From Chitinispirillales bacterium ANBcel5 (GTDB lineage Bacteria > Fibrobacterota > Chitinivibrionia > Chitinivibrionales > Chitinispirillaceae), in assembly GCA_029688955.1 (NCBI GenBank), contig JARUKZ010000008.1, positions 95,064-159,063 on the forward strand: 64,000 bases of DNA, given 5' to 3'. Made by a program: the position numbers and the translations under genes. Every line of letters starts with the position of its first letter. Position 1 is the first letter of the stretch. The notes beneath the pieces were generated by a model that had not been told where the DNA came from, searched no databases, and worked only from the letters and a program-made list of their open reading frames with translations. Shown in pieces: positions 54,192-63,931 of this stretch.

Positions 54192-56048
54192 TTAGCTGTG
54201 ATAGCTATAGTTTGTGGTTATTCCTAACTCTACCTTGTTAATTATCACACCTAAAAGTGGCAACTCTTTATCCTGTAACATGCCATTGAGTACACGCAGT
54301 CGCTTCCTTGATGCTTCAGCTAAATTACTTACAAATATTAATCCATCCATGGATCTGGCCAGGTCCAGTGTTTCTGCTACCATGGTAATTGGCGCAGTAT
54401 CAAACAATACTATGTCATGTGTGCTTTTGATTTTTTCTATTATCGTAGCCATTTTTCTGGAACCCAAAAGTTCTGTGGGGTTTGGCGGGATGTTTTTTCC
54501 GTTTGAAAAAACCTTTAGATTAGGCGTTATTTCCGGTGTAGAGACAATATCATCTACATTACTTTCTCCTAAAAGATATTCGGTAATTCCTTTATTAAAC
54601 TTCTTACCAAAGACTTTATCGATAGATGGCCTTCTGAGGTCAAGATTCACCAATGCGGTTTTTTTCCCCATACACGCAAATTCATAGGCAAGGTTTGCTG
54701 TGATGGTAGTTTTCCCTTCTCCGGGTTGAGCACTGGTAAGCATAAGTGTAGCAGGTTTTTTGTCCAAAACATCCTTATATTTAAGATTGGTATATATTAA
54801 TCGTATGGCTTCTGCCTGCAAAGAGTTTGGAGAATCTTTTATAAAAAGTAGGGGTTTGTTTCTAAATTTGGGTATTGCTCCAAGCTGTGACGTATTAAGT
54901 ATTTTTACTATTTCATCAATATTGTGTGGGTTATCCTGAATGAATTCAAACAGCAATGCAAACCCAAGCCCCACAAAAAGTGCAGCGATTCCTGCCATTG
55001 CCGTTGTTTTGGTCTTTTGCGGATAAACAGGATTATTTGCTTTTACTGCTGGCTCTACAATTTTAATACTTGCTAACTGTGCAGCTTCCCGTATCTTGTA
55101 TTCCTCAAATTGGGATAACAGGTTGGTGTAAATTTCATTCATTATGCGCTCATCACGTATCAGTCGGGCAAGCTGAATTTCAAGAGGCGGCAGATCTTTC
55201 ATACTTTGATGCTGACGGTTAAGCTGTGCGTTTATCGCCCGTAACCGTGCATGTAAGCTAGTCTCGTTGATTGCTATTTGCTCTCTTACTTGTGCAAACC
55301 TGGAGTAACTGGGAGCAGCCTGTGAACCAACAGCAGAGAGACGATTTTCCACCTCACTTCTCTGTGCTTCAAGTCCCCTAAGCTCTGATTGCAACCGTAT
55401 ACGCTCTGCTTCAAGTTCCGCCATTGCACCAACCCGTACTCTGGTTTCCTGATCAAGAGCCACAGTATGTGATCCGGTTTTAAAGTCCATCAGGGCATTT
55501 TCGGCCACCTCAACCTTTGCTTTTTGCACGATAAGCTGAGACTCGATAAACTCCTTTGCAGCACTAATATTCTCCTGGTTTAGTTGTTGACTTTTTTCAG
55601 AAAATACTTCAGCCAAAGTATTTGCATAGAGAGCGGCATTGTCTGGATCAGCATCCCGTGCGCTAATTTTTATAATGTTTGTCTGAGCGATATGTTCAAA
55701 GCTAAATTTATTCAAAAAGGCCTGAAAGGAAATCAGAATTCCCTGTTCATCTCGTACATCACAGCGCCTGATCACCTCTTCAATAATGGGCCTGGTTTTA
55801 ATGATCTGAATTTGAGTAAGAATAGGATCGGATCTTCCTATGCTTTGCATCATTATGTTTTCCACACCCAAATCTCCAAACCCTCCAACTCCAGTCCTGT
55901 CCTCAACCAACAGTATTTTACAGTGTGATTCATAGAGCGGCTGTGCAAGCAAAACGTATGCTACAGTAACCGAAACAATAACCAAAAATGATGTTATGAT
56001 AAGCCATTTTCTACGTACTATGATGTTCCAGTAATCATTAAGTTCCAT
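54192..56048 (-). CDS. Wzc-like co-polymerase/tyrosine autokinase (locus 2)
   Basis: 618-aa paralog of the 26495-28363 product. TM1 WLIITSFLVIVSVTVAYVLL, long coiled coil, NPVYPQKTKT, TM2, then Walker A AQPGEGKTT (about 445), A' VNLDLRRP and B IVLFDTAP. The periplasmic part is very close to locus 1 (IMMQSIGRSDPILTQ, QLNRQHQSMKDLPPLEIQLA). The tail TTNYSYHS has only two tyrosines, against four in locus 1, so autophosphorylation control may differ. AGGA 8-9 nt before the ATG. Confidence 0.95.
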   Translation of the reverse strand: MELNDYWNIIVRRKWLIITSFLVIVSVTVAYVLLAQPLYESHCKILLVEDRTGVGGFGDLGVENIMMQSIGRSDPILTQIQIIKTRPIIEEVIRRCDVRDEQGILISFQAFLNKFSFEHIAQTNIIKISARDADPDNAALYANTLAEVFSEKSQQLNQENISAAKEFIESQLIVQKAKVEVAENALMDFKTGSHTVALDQETRVRVGAMAELEAERIRLQSELRGLEAQRSEVENRLSAVGSQAAPSYSRFAQVREQIAINETSLHARLRAINAQLNRQHQSMKDLPPLEIQLARLIRDERIMNEIYTNLLSQFEEYKIREAAQLASIKIVEPAVKANNPVYPQKTKTTAMAGIAALFVGLGFALLFEFIQDNPHNIDEIVKILNTSQLGAIPKFRNKPLLFIKDSPNSLQAEAIRLIYTNLKYKDVLDKKPATLMLTSAQPGEGKTTITANLAYEFACMGKKTALVNLDLRRPSIDKVFGKKFNKGITEYLLGESNVDDIVSTPEITPNLKVFSNGKNIPPNPTELLGSRKMATIIEKIKSTHDIVLFDTAPITMVAETLDLARSMDGLIFVSNLAEASRKRLRVLNGMLQDKELPLLGVIINKVELGITTNYSYHS

Positions 56049-56084
56049 TTATTGTTCCTTTTTTAAAGCTTTGAGTAGGAATGA

Positions 56085-56205
56085 GACGCGGCCTTAGGCA
56101 CGTCTCGGCTCCGCCCTTCGACTCCGCTCAGGGACCGCTCGACGAACTGTTACCTTGCTTGATTTATATAGGAACGCGACGGCCAGCGGCGCGTCTACAA
56201 TCGAC
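56085..56205. repeat. remnant of the satellite and ctcgac repeat (locus 2)
   Basis: Between the Wzc and SLBB genes, where locus 1 has its 13-unit array, stand gagacgcggcc, gcgacggccagcggcgcgtc followed by tacaatcgacc, and the cgactccgctcaggg/ctcgacgaactg dispersed repeat. A single worn unit of the long type. Confidence 0.7.
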
Positions 56206-56230
56206 CGTTGCGCCTGTTCCCTGTTCCAAA

Positions 56231-57478
56231 TTAATTTCTCATTCCGACGATGATCGCTACAGTAGAAACCACAGTTGCTGCGGCACTGATTATCGGTGAC
56301 CACCTTCTGATCCACTTATCCTCCTTTGCTTCGGGAACCATAATGATATCCCCTGCAGCAAGGCCTGTTGGCTCACTTATGGTATAGGCATCATTGGTAA
56401 ATGGGGTGATGGTTTTTACATTTCTCCTGTCAGCGGTTCTTGTAAATCCCCCGGCCTGTTGTATGTAATATCCAGCACTTTTACCACTGCTGTAGGGATA
56501 AGCTCCCGGCATTCGCACGCTTCCGCTTACGTACACATTTACCTCAACGGGCGGTATAACAATTTCATCCCCGTCCTCGAGTGGTGTTTTTTTTCTGGAA
56601 ATTGGAATTACCGCATAATCTTTTGATGCAGCCAGATAGTGAAATCCTCCGGTTACCTCAGGGCGCACCTTGGTTTGCCCGGCAAGAAAGGCTTCTGCAG
56701 GCTGTTTGTTAACCTTACCCTTGCGTATAAGGTAGGCCCTGTTGATATCACCTCGTGGCGATGCCCCCCCTGCTTTATCCATGATACGGTAAAGTGGTGT
56801 TTCTCCATGGATGATAGAATAAAGCCCTGGCCTGGCAGCTTCGCCACTTACCCGCACAACAGAGTGACGGGGAACGTTTTTTTGTGGCAAAACAGAGATA
56901 AAGTCTTTGTCCTTTAGGGTAAGATCGCCGAGTTCATTGAGACTATAGGTTCTCTTCTCTTTTCCATCCCGGTGAAGCACAATAGCTGAAGAATCCGCAT
57001 CGGAGGTAAAGGTAAAGAGAGCAAGAAATTCTTTTACCGTCTCACCCTCTGCAATTGGAACTCTTCCGGTGAGAGTGCCTTTCAGCTCTCCCCGAACATG
57101 CGCAAATTCAACGGCATAATCGAGATGTATGCTCATACCTGCATTTATGAAGGGGTTGTGAGAGTACTCTCCATTGTTTAAAAACTTCAGCAGATCGATT
57201 TGCAGTACTTCACCCTGTGATCCGACTCTTACAGCGCGACTGTTTATGTCTCTAAGGTCAGGTATTTCACCTATAGAAGCCCGTGTAATTATATCGTAAA
57301 CTCTTAAAGCAGGTGGAACATAATAGGTTCCGGCTTTCACACCGGCGCCATGAATTGTGACCGGTACAAGTTCTACCTCTGAGTATCGGGGAGAGAAATG
57401 GGATAACTGAGCAAAAGAATCAAATAGTACCAGAAGAAGCAAATTACATGCAATGTACTGCAATCCCTTAATTCTCAT
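56231..57478 (-). CDS. SLBB-domain polysaccharide export protein (locus 2)
   Basis: 415 aa, same length and layout as the locus 1 protein: signal sequence (ACNLLLLVLFDSFAQL), YYVPPALRVYDIITRASI, SLBB units with VSGEAARPGLYSI and VNVYVSGSVRMPGAYPY, and the C-terminal helix IISAAATVVSTVAIIVGM. From ASPRGDINRA to the end only about 8 of 177 residues differ from locus 1, whereas neighbouring genes have diverged more. Envelope channel partner of the adjacent Wzc. Confidence 0.92.
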   Translation of the reverse strand: MRIKGLQYIACNLLLLVLFDSFAQLSHFSPRYSEVELVPVTIHGAGVKAGTYYVPPALRVYDIITRASIGEIPDLRDINSRAVRVGSQGEVLQIDLLKFLNNGEYSHNPFINAGMSIHLDYAVEFAHVRGELKGTLTGRVPIAEGETVKEFLALFTFTSDADSSAIVLHRDGKEKRTYSLNELGDLTLKDKDFISVLPQKNVPRHSVVRVSGEAARPGLYSIIHGETPLYRIMDKAGGASPRGDINRAYLIRKGKVNKQPAEAFLAGQTKVRPEVTGGFHYLAASKDYAVIPISRKKTPLEDGDEIVIPPVEVNVYVSGSVRMPGAYPYSSGKSAGYYIQQAGGFTRTADRRNVKTITPFTNDAYTISEPTGLAAGDIIMVPEAKEDKWIRRWSPIISAAATVVSTVAIIVGMRN

Positions 57479-57551
57479 CTGTATTTTAAAACCTTTCTTT
57501 TGGTAGTATAGTAGTGTTTAAACCGTTTTAGATGAGCTATAGTTTTTCATT

Positions 57552-58994
57552 TCAGGAAGCACCTACCCCAAAGATACTTACCGGTACGGTTTTTAGTAGT
57601 ATCTTCATATCAAGCCACAGAGACCACTGGTCTATGTACTCCATATCCATCTCCATCCACCGTTCAAAAGGGATATTGTCCCTGCCGGATACCTGCCATA
57701 TACAAGTAATTCCCGGTTTTACCGAGAACCTTCTACGTTGCCAGTCCTTGTTAAACAGGCTAAAATCCCTTACAGACATTGGACGGGGACCGACAAGCGC
57801 CATATCACCTTTCAATACATTTATTAATTGTGGTAGTTCATCGAGACTGAGCTTGCGTAAAAACCTACCTACAGGAGTAACCCGTGGATCATTTTTTATC
57901 TTAAATGCCGGTTCCTCTTTCCGTTCACTAAGATGCATCAATTGCTCTATCTGCTTTTCAGCACCAACAACCATTGTACGAAACTTAATTACATTGAATA
58001 TTCGCTTATTCATTCCTACTCTGGGCTGAAGAAAAAAGACAGGCCCTTTACTTGTACTCTTAATGGCAATAGCGATCAATAGAAACAGGGGTGCAATAAA
58101 GACTAATAAAAGACATGTGGCCAAAAAGTCGAAAACCGATTTAAACAACACCCTTCGGCGATACATGGCACCGGTTACGATCGTAATCAAAGGGCTCTCA
58201 CCCATATGTTCAATCTTTGTCCATGCCCGTTTGAGATCAAAAAGATCGGTACTCATTCTCACCAGTACACCCTGATCCTGCGCATCATCTAAAATTGTGT
58301 ATATCTTTTTATAACAGGTCTTAATGGGAAGACACACAACTACTTCATCCACGATATTTTCTCTTACATAAGAGGAAAAGTCATCGAATCCACATACGAT
58401 GTCCGGTAGTTGTTCGTTCTTTTTTTGAGGACCATGCCAGGAACTGTCTACAAAACCACGTACACGGTATCCAAGCTCCGGATTATTGTTTATATAGCTT
58501 ACATAAGCAAGTGCTCTTTGACCTGTGCCCGCAATTAATATATATCTAATGTTACGCCCTTTTGCCCGTAAGAACCCCAAAGTGAATCGTAATATTACTC
58601 TGAGCGTAATTAAAAAAGTGAAACTTGTAAAAAAGAAAAGGTGTATAAAGGGCAAATTTACCAGATCAAGCGGTCGGTGAAAATCAATTAAAACAATAAC
58701 AGCAGTACAAAACAACACTCCCTTTAAAACAATGAACACCTCTTCAATGAGTGCGGTAAATCTTTTAGTATCATAAGCACCAAACCATAAGAATATCAGA
58801 TGCCAGCTCAAAAGCACCAGTAAACCTAAAAAACTGTTAAGAACAGAAATTCGGGGAGAAACCATACCAGTAATTCTTGAAATAGTGTAGTCGGGATTAG
58901 ATAAATTTTCAGCAACAATAAATGCTGCAATCAGGAGAAGTACATCCGCAAGCTTAAAAATATCAAGTAAGAATTGACGGTGCACGGTTTTCAT
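57552..58994 (-). CDS. polyprenyl-phosphate sugar transferase, WbaP/WcaJ type (locus 2)
   Basis: 480 aa, the same length as its locus 1 paralog. N-terminal membrane segments, YILIAGTGQRALAYVSYI, RVRGFVDSSWHGP, then the catalytic domain KGPVFFLQPRVGMN, VIKFRTM, DELPQLINVLKGDMALVGPR, KPGITCIWQVSGRDN. First gene of the minus-strand arm, behind a leader and promoter matching locus 1. Loads the first sugar of the locus 2 unit; whether it is the same sugar as in locus 1 is unknown. Confidence 0.95.
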   Translation of the reverse strand: MKTVHRQFLLDIFKLADVLLLIAAFIVAENLSNPDYTISRITGMVSPRISVLNSFLGLLVLLSWHLIFLWFGAYDTKRFTALIEEVFIVLKGVLFCTAVIVLIDFHRPLDLVNLPFIHLFFFTSFTFLITLRVILRFTLGFLRAKGRNIRYILIAGTGQRALAYVSYINNNPELGYRVRGFVDSSWHGPQKKNEQLPDIVCGFDDFSSYVRENIVDEVVVCLPIKTCYKKIYTILDDAQDQGVLVRMSTDLFDLKRAWTKIEHMGESPLITIVTGAMYRRRVLFKSVFDFLATCLLLVFIAPLFLLIAIAIKSTSKGPVFFLQPRVGMNKRIFNVIKFRTMVVGAEKQIEQLMHLSERKEEPAFKIKNDPRVTPVGRFLRKLSLDELPQLINVLKGDMALVGPRPMSVRDFSLFNKDWQRRRFSVKPGITCIWQVSGRDNIPFERWMEMDMEYIDQWSLWLDMKILLKTVPVSIFGVGAS

Positions 58995-59036
58995 AGTAGT
59001 ATTCCTGTAGTTTTTTTAATCCAAACGTTTTCTGAG

Positions 59037-59076
59037 CAGAAATGGGTATCATCGACGTTATCCAAACCCTTTTCTG
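59037..59076 (-). promoter_or_regulatory. conserved leader hairpin (locus 2)
   Basis: Lower stem CAGAAA/TTTCTG, T/T mismatch, upper stem GGGT/ACCC, 18-nt loop. Preceded in the transcript by gtgttaagtttttcag, as in locus 1, and ends about 40 nt before the start codon. Confidence 0.65.
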
Positions 59077-59244
59077 GTTTTATATACCTGAAAAACTTAA
59101 CACTTCTTTTCTATCTTACTGTAAAACCATTGGTATATTACGGTAGTTTTCTGTGTTCAAAAAAAAATGAAAGACAGTTTAGAGTACTATCCAGCTAAAT
59201 AGAAATTCTTAGGAATAGAGAACTATCGGGAATTGAGCTATTTC

Positions 59245-59274
59245 AATATAGTAATTACCACTCGACTATTAACA
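59245..59274 (-). promoter_or_regulatory. promoter candidate for EPS locus 2
   Basis: TGTTAA, 18-bp spacer, TATATT on the minus strand; boxes and spacing are identical to 32772-32801 and taattac precedes the second box in both. About 250 nt before the sugar transferase start. Confidence 0.55.
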
Positions 59275-60263
59275 GAAAAAAAAATGATTCTCTGATAGTT
59301 TGTGTTATACTTTAATTAGTAAGCCCTTTTATTGTTAATATTTTCTGTGAACATCGTTTTGACTTTGAGGCGATATATTACTTTAGAAAGTTTTTGTATT
59401 TCCTGTTATTTCAAACTATTAGTAACAATGACTATTAATTAAACAGGTATACTTTTGATCAGAAAAAAGAGCGACCATTAAGGACAAGCGTACAAAAAGT
59501 TTTATCCACATCTTTAGTTAAGCACTCTCAAGCTCAGGAAGTTTTCCGCTGGTATAGATAGTATATAGATACTATAAGCACAGAATCTTTTCCCCCTAAA
59601 ATAGTAAATAAAGAACCACTGCATCCCAAATAGATCTACTCTTTTTTGAACTTATTTTGTGAAATTACTAAGTACCAAAGAATACAGAGCTAATTTCACG
59701 CCAGTTTTATGTAGAGAGAACTGTGGAACCCAATAAGTTTTCTAATTATGCCTAATGAGTTATTCGCAGGAATATTTCTGGTATCAGGCTGCTGTTTGAT
59801 ACGTCTTTTGCTGTTCCAATTTTTGCATCCCTAAGAAGCATAAGCAAAAATGAAATTATTCCCAAGGAGGCCTGTAAAAGTGAAAAATAGGAGTAAGAGG
59901 TATCTTTTTCACCAAAATGATTACTTTTTTAGATCGTTCAGCTATCTTATTCTTCGATAGCGGCGCACGTTTACATGAAAAGCGAGGGGTATTGTCCTTA
60001 ACCCACAAACCCTTGAGTGGAGCGTTTCACCAACTCCGGTAAACAGGAAAAAGAGCACAAAGTGGCTGAAGCCGGAATGCCCCTCAACTCCGGCACTCGA
60101 CTTCACTCAGGGCATGCCCGGGGGACTGAATTAGTGCACTATCGGAAAATACGGTTTAGTCTGCTCTTGAAAACCGGTGGTGAGCCCTGGTTTCCTACCT
60201 GGGGAATTCTAACCAGCTTAGGGCATTATACCAGAAACGTATTCAGCAGGTGAGCAAAGCATA
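59275..60263. other. intergenic region without recognised gene
   Basis: AT-rich, no supported ORF. Near 60090-60130 it carries a ctccggcactcgacttcact/gcatgcccgggggactg block of the dispersed ctcgac repeat family, and near 60187-60210 a worn ccctggtttcctacctgggg hairpin of the two-hairpin family. Confidence 0.5.
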
Positions 60264-63089
60264 TCACCCCTCCAGAGGATCATAGAAATCCAACGGAATT
60301 TGAATAAATTCTCTGGATGATGACATGTCGCCATTGCCATATTGACCGAAATTTATCCCTGTTGCCCATAAAGTGCCGTCATTTTTTATTATCATAGTAT
60401 AGGAATGTAACCCGGATCTGCTACTCCCACCATAGGTATCTACATATGTAACATCGGTTGCAACGGTAACAGGTATTTCTCTCCTATCAGTATCACCGGT
60501 ACCCAACTCACCCCTGTTGTTATATCCTGAGGCTAACAAAGTACCATCACTTTGCAGAAAGATGCTATGAGATTGCCCTGCAGCAATAGTAGTGATGTCA
60601 CTGATCCCGTTTAGCTCTGTAAAAACTGAATACCCTGAGGAACCATCCGCTAATTCTCCATAAGTATTACGTCCTGCGCCTTTAACCTGACCATTAATAT
60701 CAAGAGCCAGTGTGTGCACTAAACCACAACTAACACTTGCCACATTGGTTGCAGCTAAAAGGGGCGTCGTAACACTGGAAGAGTCTCCTAAACCTAGTTG
60801 CCCCATAGCGTTTCTACCAGTAGCCCACAACTTCCCCTCACTTGTTAAAATCATACTGTGGCTAACAAAAACAGATACATACACAGCATCACTTATCCCC
60901 TGAATTTCAGTAAAAGAGCTGTCGTTATAAGCATCACCAATACCTAACTGTCCGGCATCATTGGAACCGGTTGCAAGCACACGTCCATTATTTTTCACTG
61001 CCAGAGTATAACCTCTCCCAGCCGCGACATGTTTGATATCCTGCTCAACTTCCACAAAGCGACTTTCAGGGTCAGTTGTTTCTGTACCAAGCTGTCCCGA
61101 GTGGTTGGCGCCTGCAGCCCACAGTCTCCCATCGTTTGTAATGACCATTGTATGATTGCTTCCTGCAGCAACATACTTTACATCATTTTTAACGTTGGTG
61201 AAGGTCAGCAGATTTGCATCAGCACCGGTGCCAAGCTGCCCAAACTCATTACTTCCTGCAGCCCATAGCGACCCATCACTAAAAAGAAGCACGCTGTGTT
61301 TCTCACCACAGGCAACCATCACCGGATTGGATCTCCAGACGGCATACAAAGTAACAGAACCAACACCCATTTCAAATTCATCTTCATCACCAAAGAAATC
61401 TCCACTACCATCTTCCATAGTAGACCAGCCATAAAAGGTCCAGTTGGCTTTTGAATAACTGTTTTTAGTCAGTGCTCTAATCTCGCCATAGGGTATCTCC
61501 TGAGGCTTCATTGACCCGGTGGCCGTGCTGCTTGATTTGTCAAAATAGATAGAATAGATTTCAGGAGTCCATACAGCATATAAATCGATGTCCCGGGGCC
61601 ACATCTCAACCAGTTCACCCTGCTGGTACTCAATATCAGTACTGTTTGGATCCAAAACCCAGCCTGACAGCTTAAATCCCGGGTTTTCAAATGAAGCATA
61701 AAGCTCAACCTGTTCTGCTGTTACTGCATCAAGAGTCGTAACCGTACTACTTGCGTCATTTTTATGAAAACTAACAGTGTAAGAATTCGCTTTCCAAACT
61801 GCATACAGATCAAGATCTCCGGCAGTCATTGTAATTTTCTGTGTATCAGTGAAGACAATGCTGTCACTGTCGGCTTTTAATGACCAACCTGTTACGGTAT
61901 AACCGGTACGCTCAAAAACGTTTCTCTCAAGTATAATCTCCTCATTGGTAACTGCTGACTGGTGCCGTTTTAAACTTTTACCATCATTGGAATGAAAAAC
62001 GATGGTATTGGTATCCTCACCCCATACAGCAAACAGTTGCACCCCTCTGACACTCATCGTGTACTCTTGTTCATCTTCATACGTCGCCTGATTGTCATCG
62101 GGATCGTACGCCCAGCCTCTAAAATAGTACCCCTCTCTGGTAAAAGAATTAGGGGTTAATTCTTCCGTTTCACCAAACAGGATTTTTTGATAGGTTGATC
62201 GTGCTGTTTCATCATTGGAATAAAACATCACCGTGTTTTCTTCTGAGATCCAGGTAGCATAAAGAGAGAAATCACCAGTAATGGTATCGTCTTGTACCCA
62301 CTGTTCTGTACCTGCAGAATCGATATACCATCCCCCAAAATTATATCCCTCAAACGCTGGGGGTTCAGGAAACTGAAGAACCGTACCCCATGACACCGTT
62401 TCAGTAAATTCCCGCTCGCCATTTTGTGGGTAAAATGTAACCGTGTGGGTATCTCTGCTCCAGTGCGCATGAAGTTCTGTATCCTCTTCACCGATAATAA
62501 GTGTGTCTCCACCATAATAAACCTTAGCATCTTCATCACCAAGGGATCGTATCCAGCCATTAAAGGTATGGCCGCTCTTTTGAAGATTACCCACATTGCC
62601 GCTAACCGTTACAGTATATCCTACACTATATGCCTGTGCATCTTTGGGCACAGTACCAGAATCATGATCTGCACTTTTATATATAAGCGAATATTTTTCT
62701 TCCGGATTTTCGATTACGATCTCCACACTATCAAAGATATATGTTTCATCTTTTAGCAAACCAACGATAGTAAAATAACTGGTCTCGTTAAAAGCTACGA
62801 TTTCAGGTAAGAAAACTGTATCGTTATCCTTAATTGTTGCGTTATCGAAGTCTATGCTTGAATCTTTTATAGTTCCGTAAGAAAATTCCAAATATTCAAA
62901 CAGATAAGGAATCGTAACATTTATAGCAATTTCGAAATTTTCACCGGTCGCAAAGGTTTTTTCATCAAGATTATTCAGTATCTCAATTTCAGCGTATTTA
63001 AAGTTATGATAGGGATCGTTAGGCTTACTGCAATGAAAGAATGCAAGAAGTTGAGCGATCAGAATAAAAGAATACAAACGCAGTTTCAT
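60264..63089 (-). CDS. lipoprotein with six InlB-type repeats and an RCC1 propeller
   Basis: About 941 aa. A longer frame begins at 63167, but the ATG at 63089 has AGAGGGG just upstream and opens a lipoprotein signal (LIAQLLAFFHC, Cys 20). After a short domain come six Listeria-Bacteroides/InlB-type repeats, each ending in LYAVW-like motifs (FNGW...HAHW, FGGW...YATW, FRGW...FAVW, then three ending YAVW). The C-terminal third has seven RCC1 units (SDGSLWAAGSNEFGQLGTG, NDGRLWAAGANHSGQLG and so on), enough to close a seven-blade propeller. Probably a surface or envelope binding protein; the ligand is unknown. Single-gene unit on the minus strand. Confidence 0.9.
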   Translation of the reverse strand: MKLRLYSFILIAQLLAFFHCSKPNDPYHNFKYAEIEILNNLDEKTFATGENFEIAINVTIPYLFEYLEFSYGTIKDSSIDFDNATIKDNDTVFLPEIVAFNETSYFTIVGLLKDETYIFDSVEIVIENPEEKYSLIYKSADHDSGTVPKDAQAYSVGYTVTVSGNVGNLQKSGHTFNGWIRSLGDEDAKVYYGGDTLIIGEEDTELHAHWSRDTHTVTFYPQNGEREFTETVSWGTVLQFPEPPAFEGYNFGGWYIDSAGTEQWVQDDTITGDFSLYATWISEENTVMFYSNDETARSTYQKILFGETEELTPNSFTREGYYFRGWAYDPDDNQATYEDEQEYTMSVRGVQLFAVWGEDTNTIVFHSNDGKSLKRHQSAVTNEEIILERNVFERTGYTVTGWSLKADSDSIVFTDTQKITMTAGDLDLYAVWKANSYTVSFHKNDASSTVTTLDAVTAEQVELYASFENPGFKLSGWVLDPNSTDIEYQQGELVEMWPRDIDLYAVWTPEIYSIYFDKSSSTATGSMKPQEIPYGEIRALTKNSYSKANWTFYGWSTMEDGSGDFFGDEDEFEMGVGSVTLYAVWRSNPVMVACGEKHSVLLFSDGSLWAAGSNEFGQLGTGADANLLTFTNVKNDVKYVAAGSNHTMVITNDGRLWAAGANHSGQLGTETTDPESRFVEVEQDIKHVAAGRGYTLAVKNNGRVLATGSNDAGQLGIGDAYNDSSFTEIQGISDAVYVSVFVSHSMILTSEGKLWATGRNAMGQLGLGDSSSVTTPLLAATNVASVSCGLVHTLALDINGQVKGAGRNTYGELADGSSGYSVFTELNGISDITTIAAGQSHSIFLQSDGTLLASGYNNRGELGTGDTDRREIPVTVATDVTYVDTYGGSSRSGLHSYTMIIKNDGTLWATGINFGQYGNGDMSSSREFIQIPLDFYDPLEG

Positions 63090-63167
63090 GGCCCCTCTTT
63101 TGGGTTTGAATAGTTTGAGAAAGATAATTGGTATGTCAGAAATACTAAAGAGCATTGTTCTAGTCAA

Positions 63168-63811
63168 TAGTTATATAGATTTTGCATAGATTAGGGACAA
63201 GTACCGTGAGGTTTGGAAGCAAAATTACCAATGAAGGTTCATTGTTTAACCATTAGACCTCATTTAGCATAGGGCAGGAGAGACCATGCTTAAGGCGGTG
63301 ACGGACAAACGGGGTATTTTATTGCTGTGGCGATACATTTTGCTGTGACGTGTAGTTTTTTGGTTGCAATCGCTGCCCGCGCTATCCCCATCACCACCGG
63401 GCGGGTAAGATTGATCAGGGAGTTGTGTGAGTCTTCGCGGCTGGAGATACTCCATCCAACCGCCCCTGATTCATCACACCTCAATAACTCCTTCATTGTG
63501 GCCAGAGTGATAAATGGCACAAACAGCTTCCTGTTCACCGTTGATGCCCGGAAACAAGCTGAAACAGAGATGTTAAATAATCGCATTGATCTTCAGAGTA
63601 CCGTTTTGAGCGGAATATGGTAAAGAGCTAACAAAAAGAGTTTCCCTGAAGCTGCAAAAAGAATTTGGCAAAGGCTAACCTGTTGACGATCTCGAACTAT
63701 TCAGGAGTTTTTACCAGGAACATCCTAAACTATTTTCCGGCGCATCGCGTCGGATTTTTGACTTTACCGCAGGATTGCCGCGAATTTCGAGAATCTGAAA
63801 CAAGCAGTTGT
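63168..63811. other. intergenic region with doubtful ORFs
   Basis: Both strands stay open for 98 codons between 63290 and 63623. Neither product resembles a known family to me and neither has a strong ribosome site. The base composition is less AT-rich than the flanks. It may be a small gene, a gene remnant or chance. Confidence 0.25.
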
Positions 63812-63931
63812 CGGGCGATCTGATTTTTCCTAAGGCAGGAAGGTTTTTGGGATGCCTGACCAAACTGTGAAATCCCATATCTTAATAGTATATTAGAACA
63901 GTTACGCCTCTCGACTACGCTCGAGGAACTG
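63812..63931. repeat. composite dispersed repeat (right-edge copy)
   Basis: ggcgatctgatttttcctaa and aaggtttttgggatgcctga, then cagttacgcctctcgactac and gctcgaggaactg, match the tail blocks of the copies at 2.9-3.0 and 33.6-33.7 kb, without the hairpin head. Confidence 0.75.
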
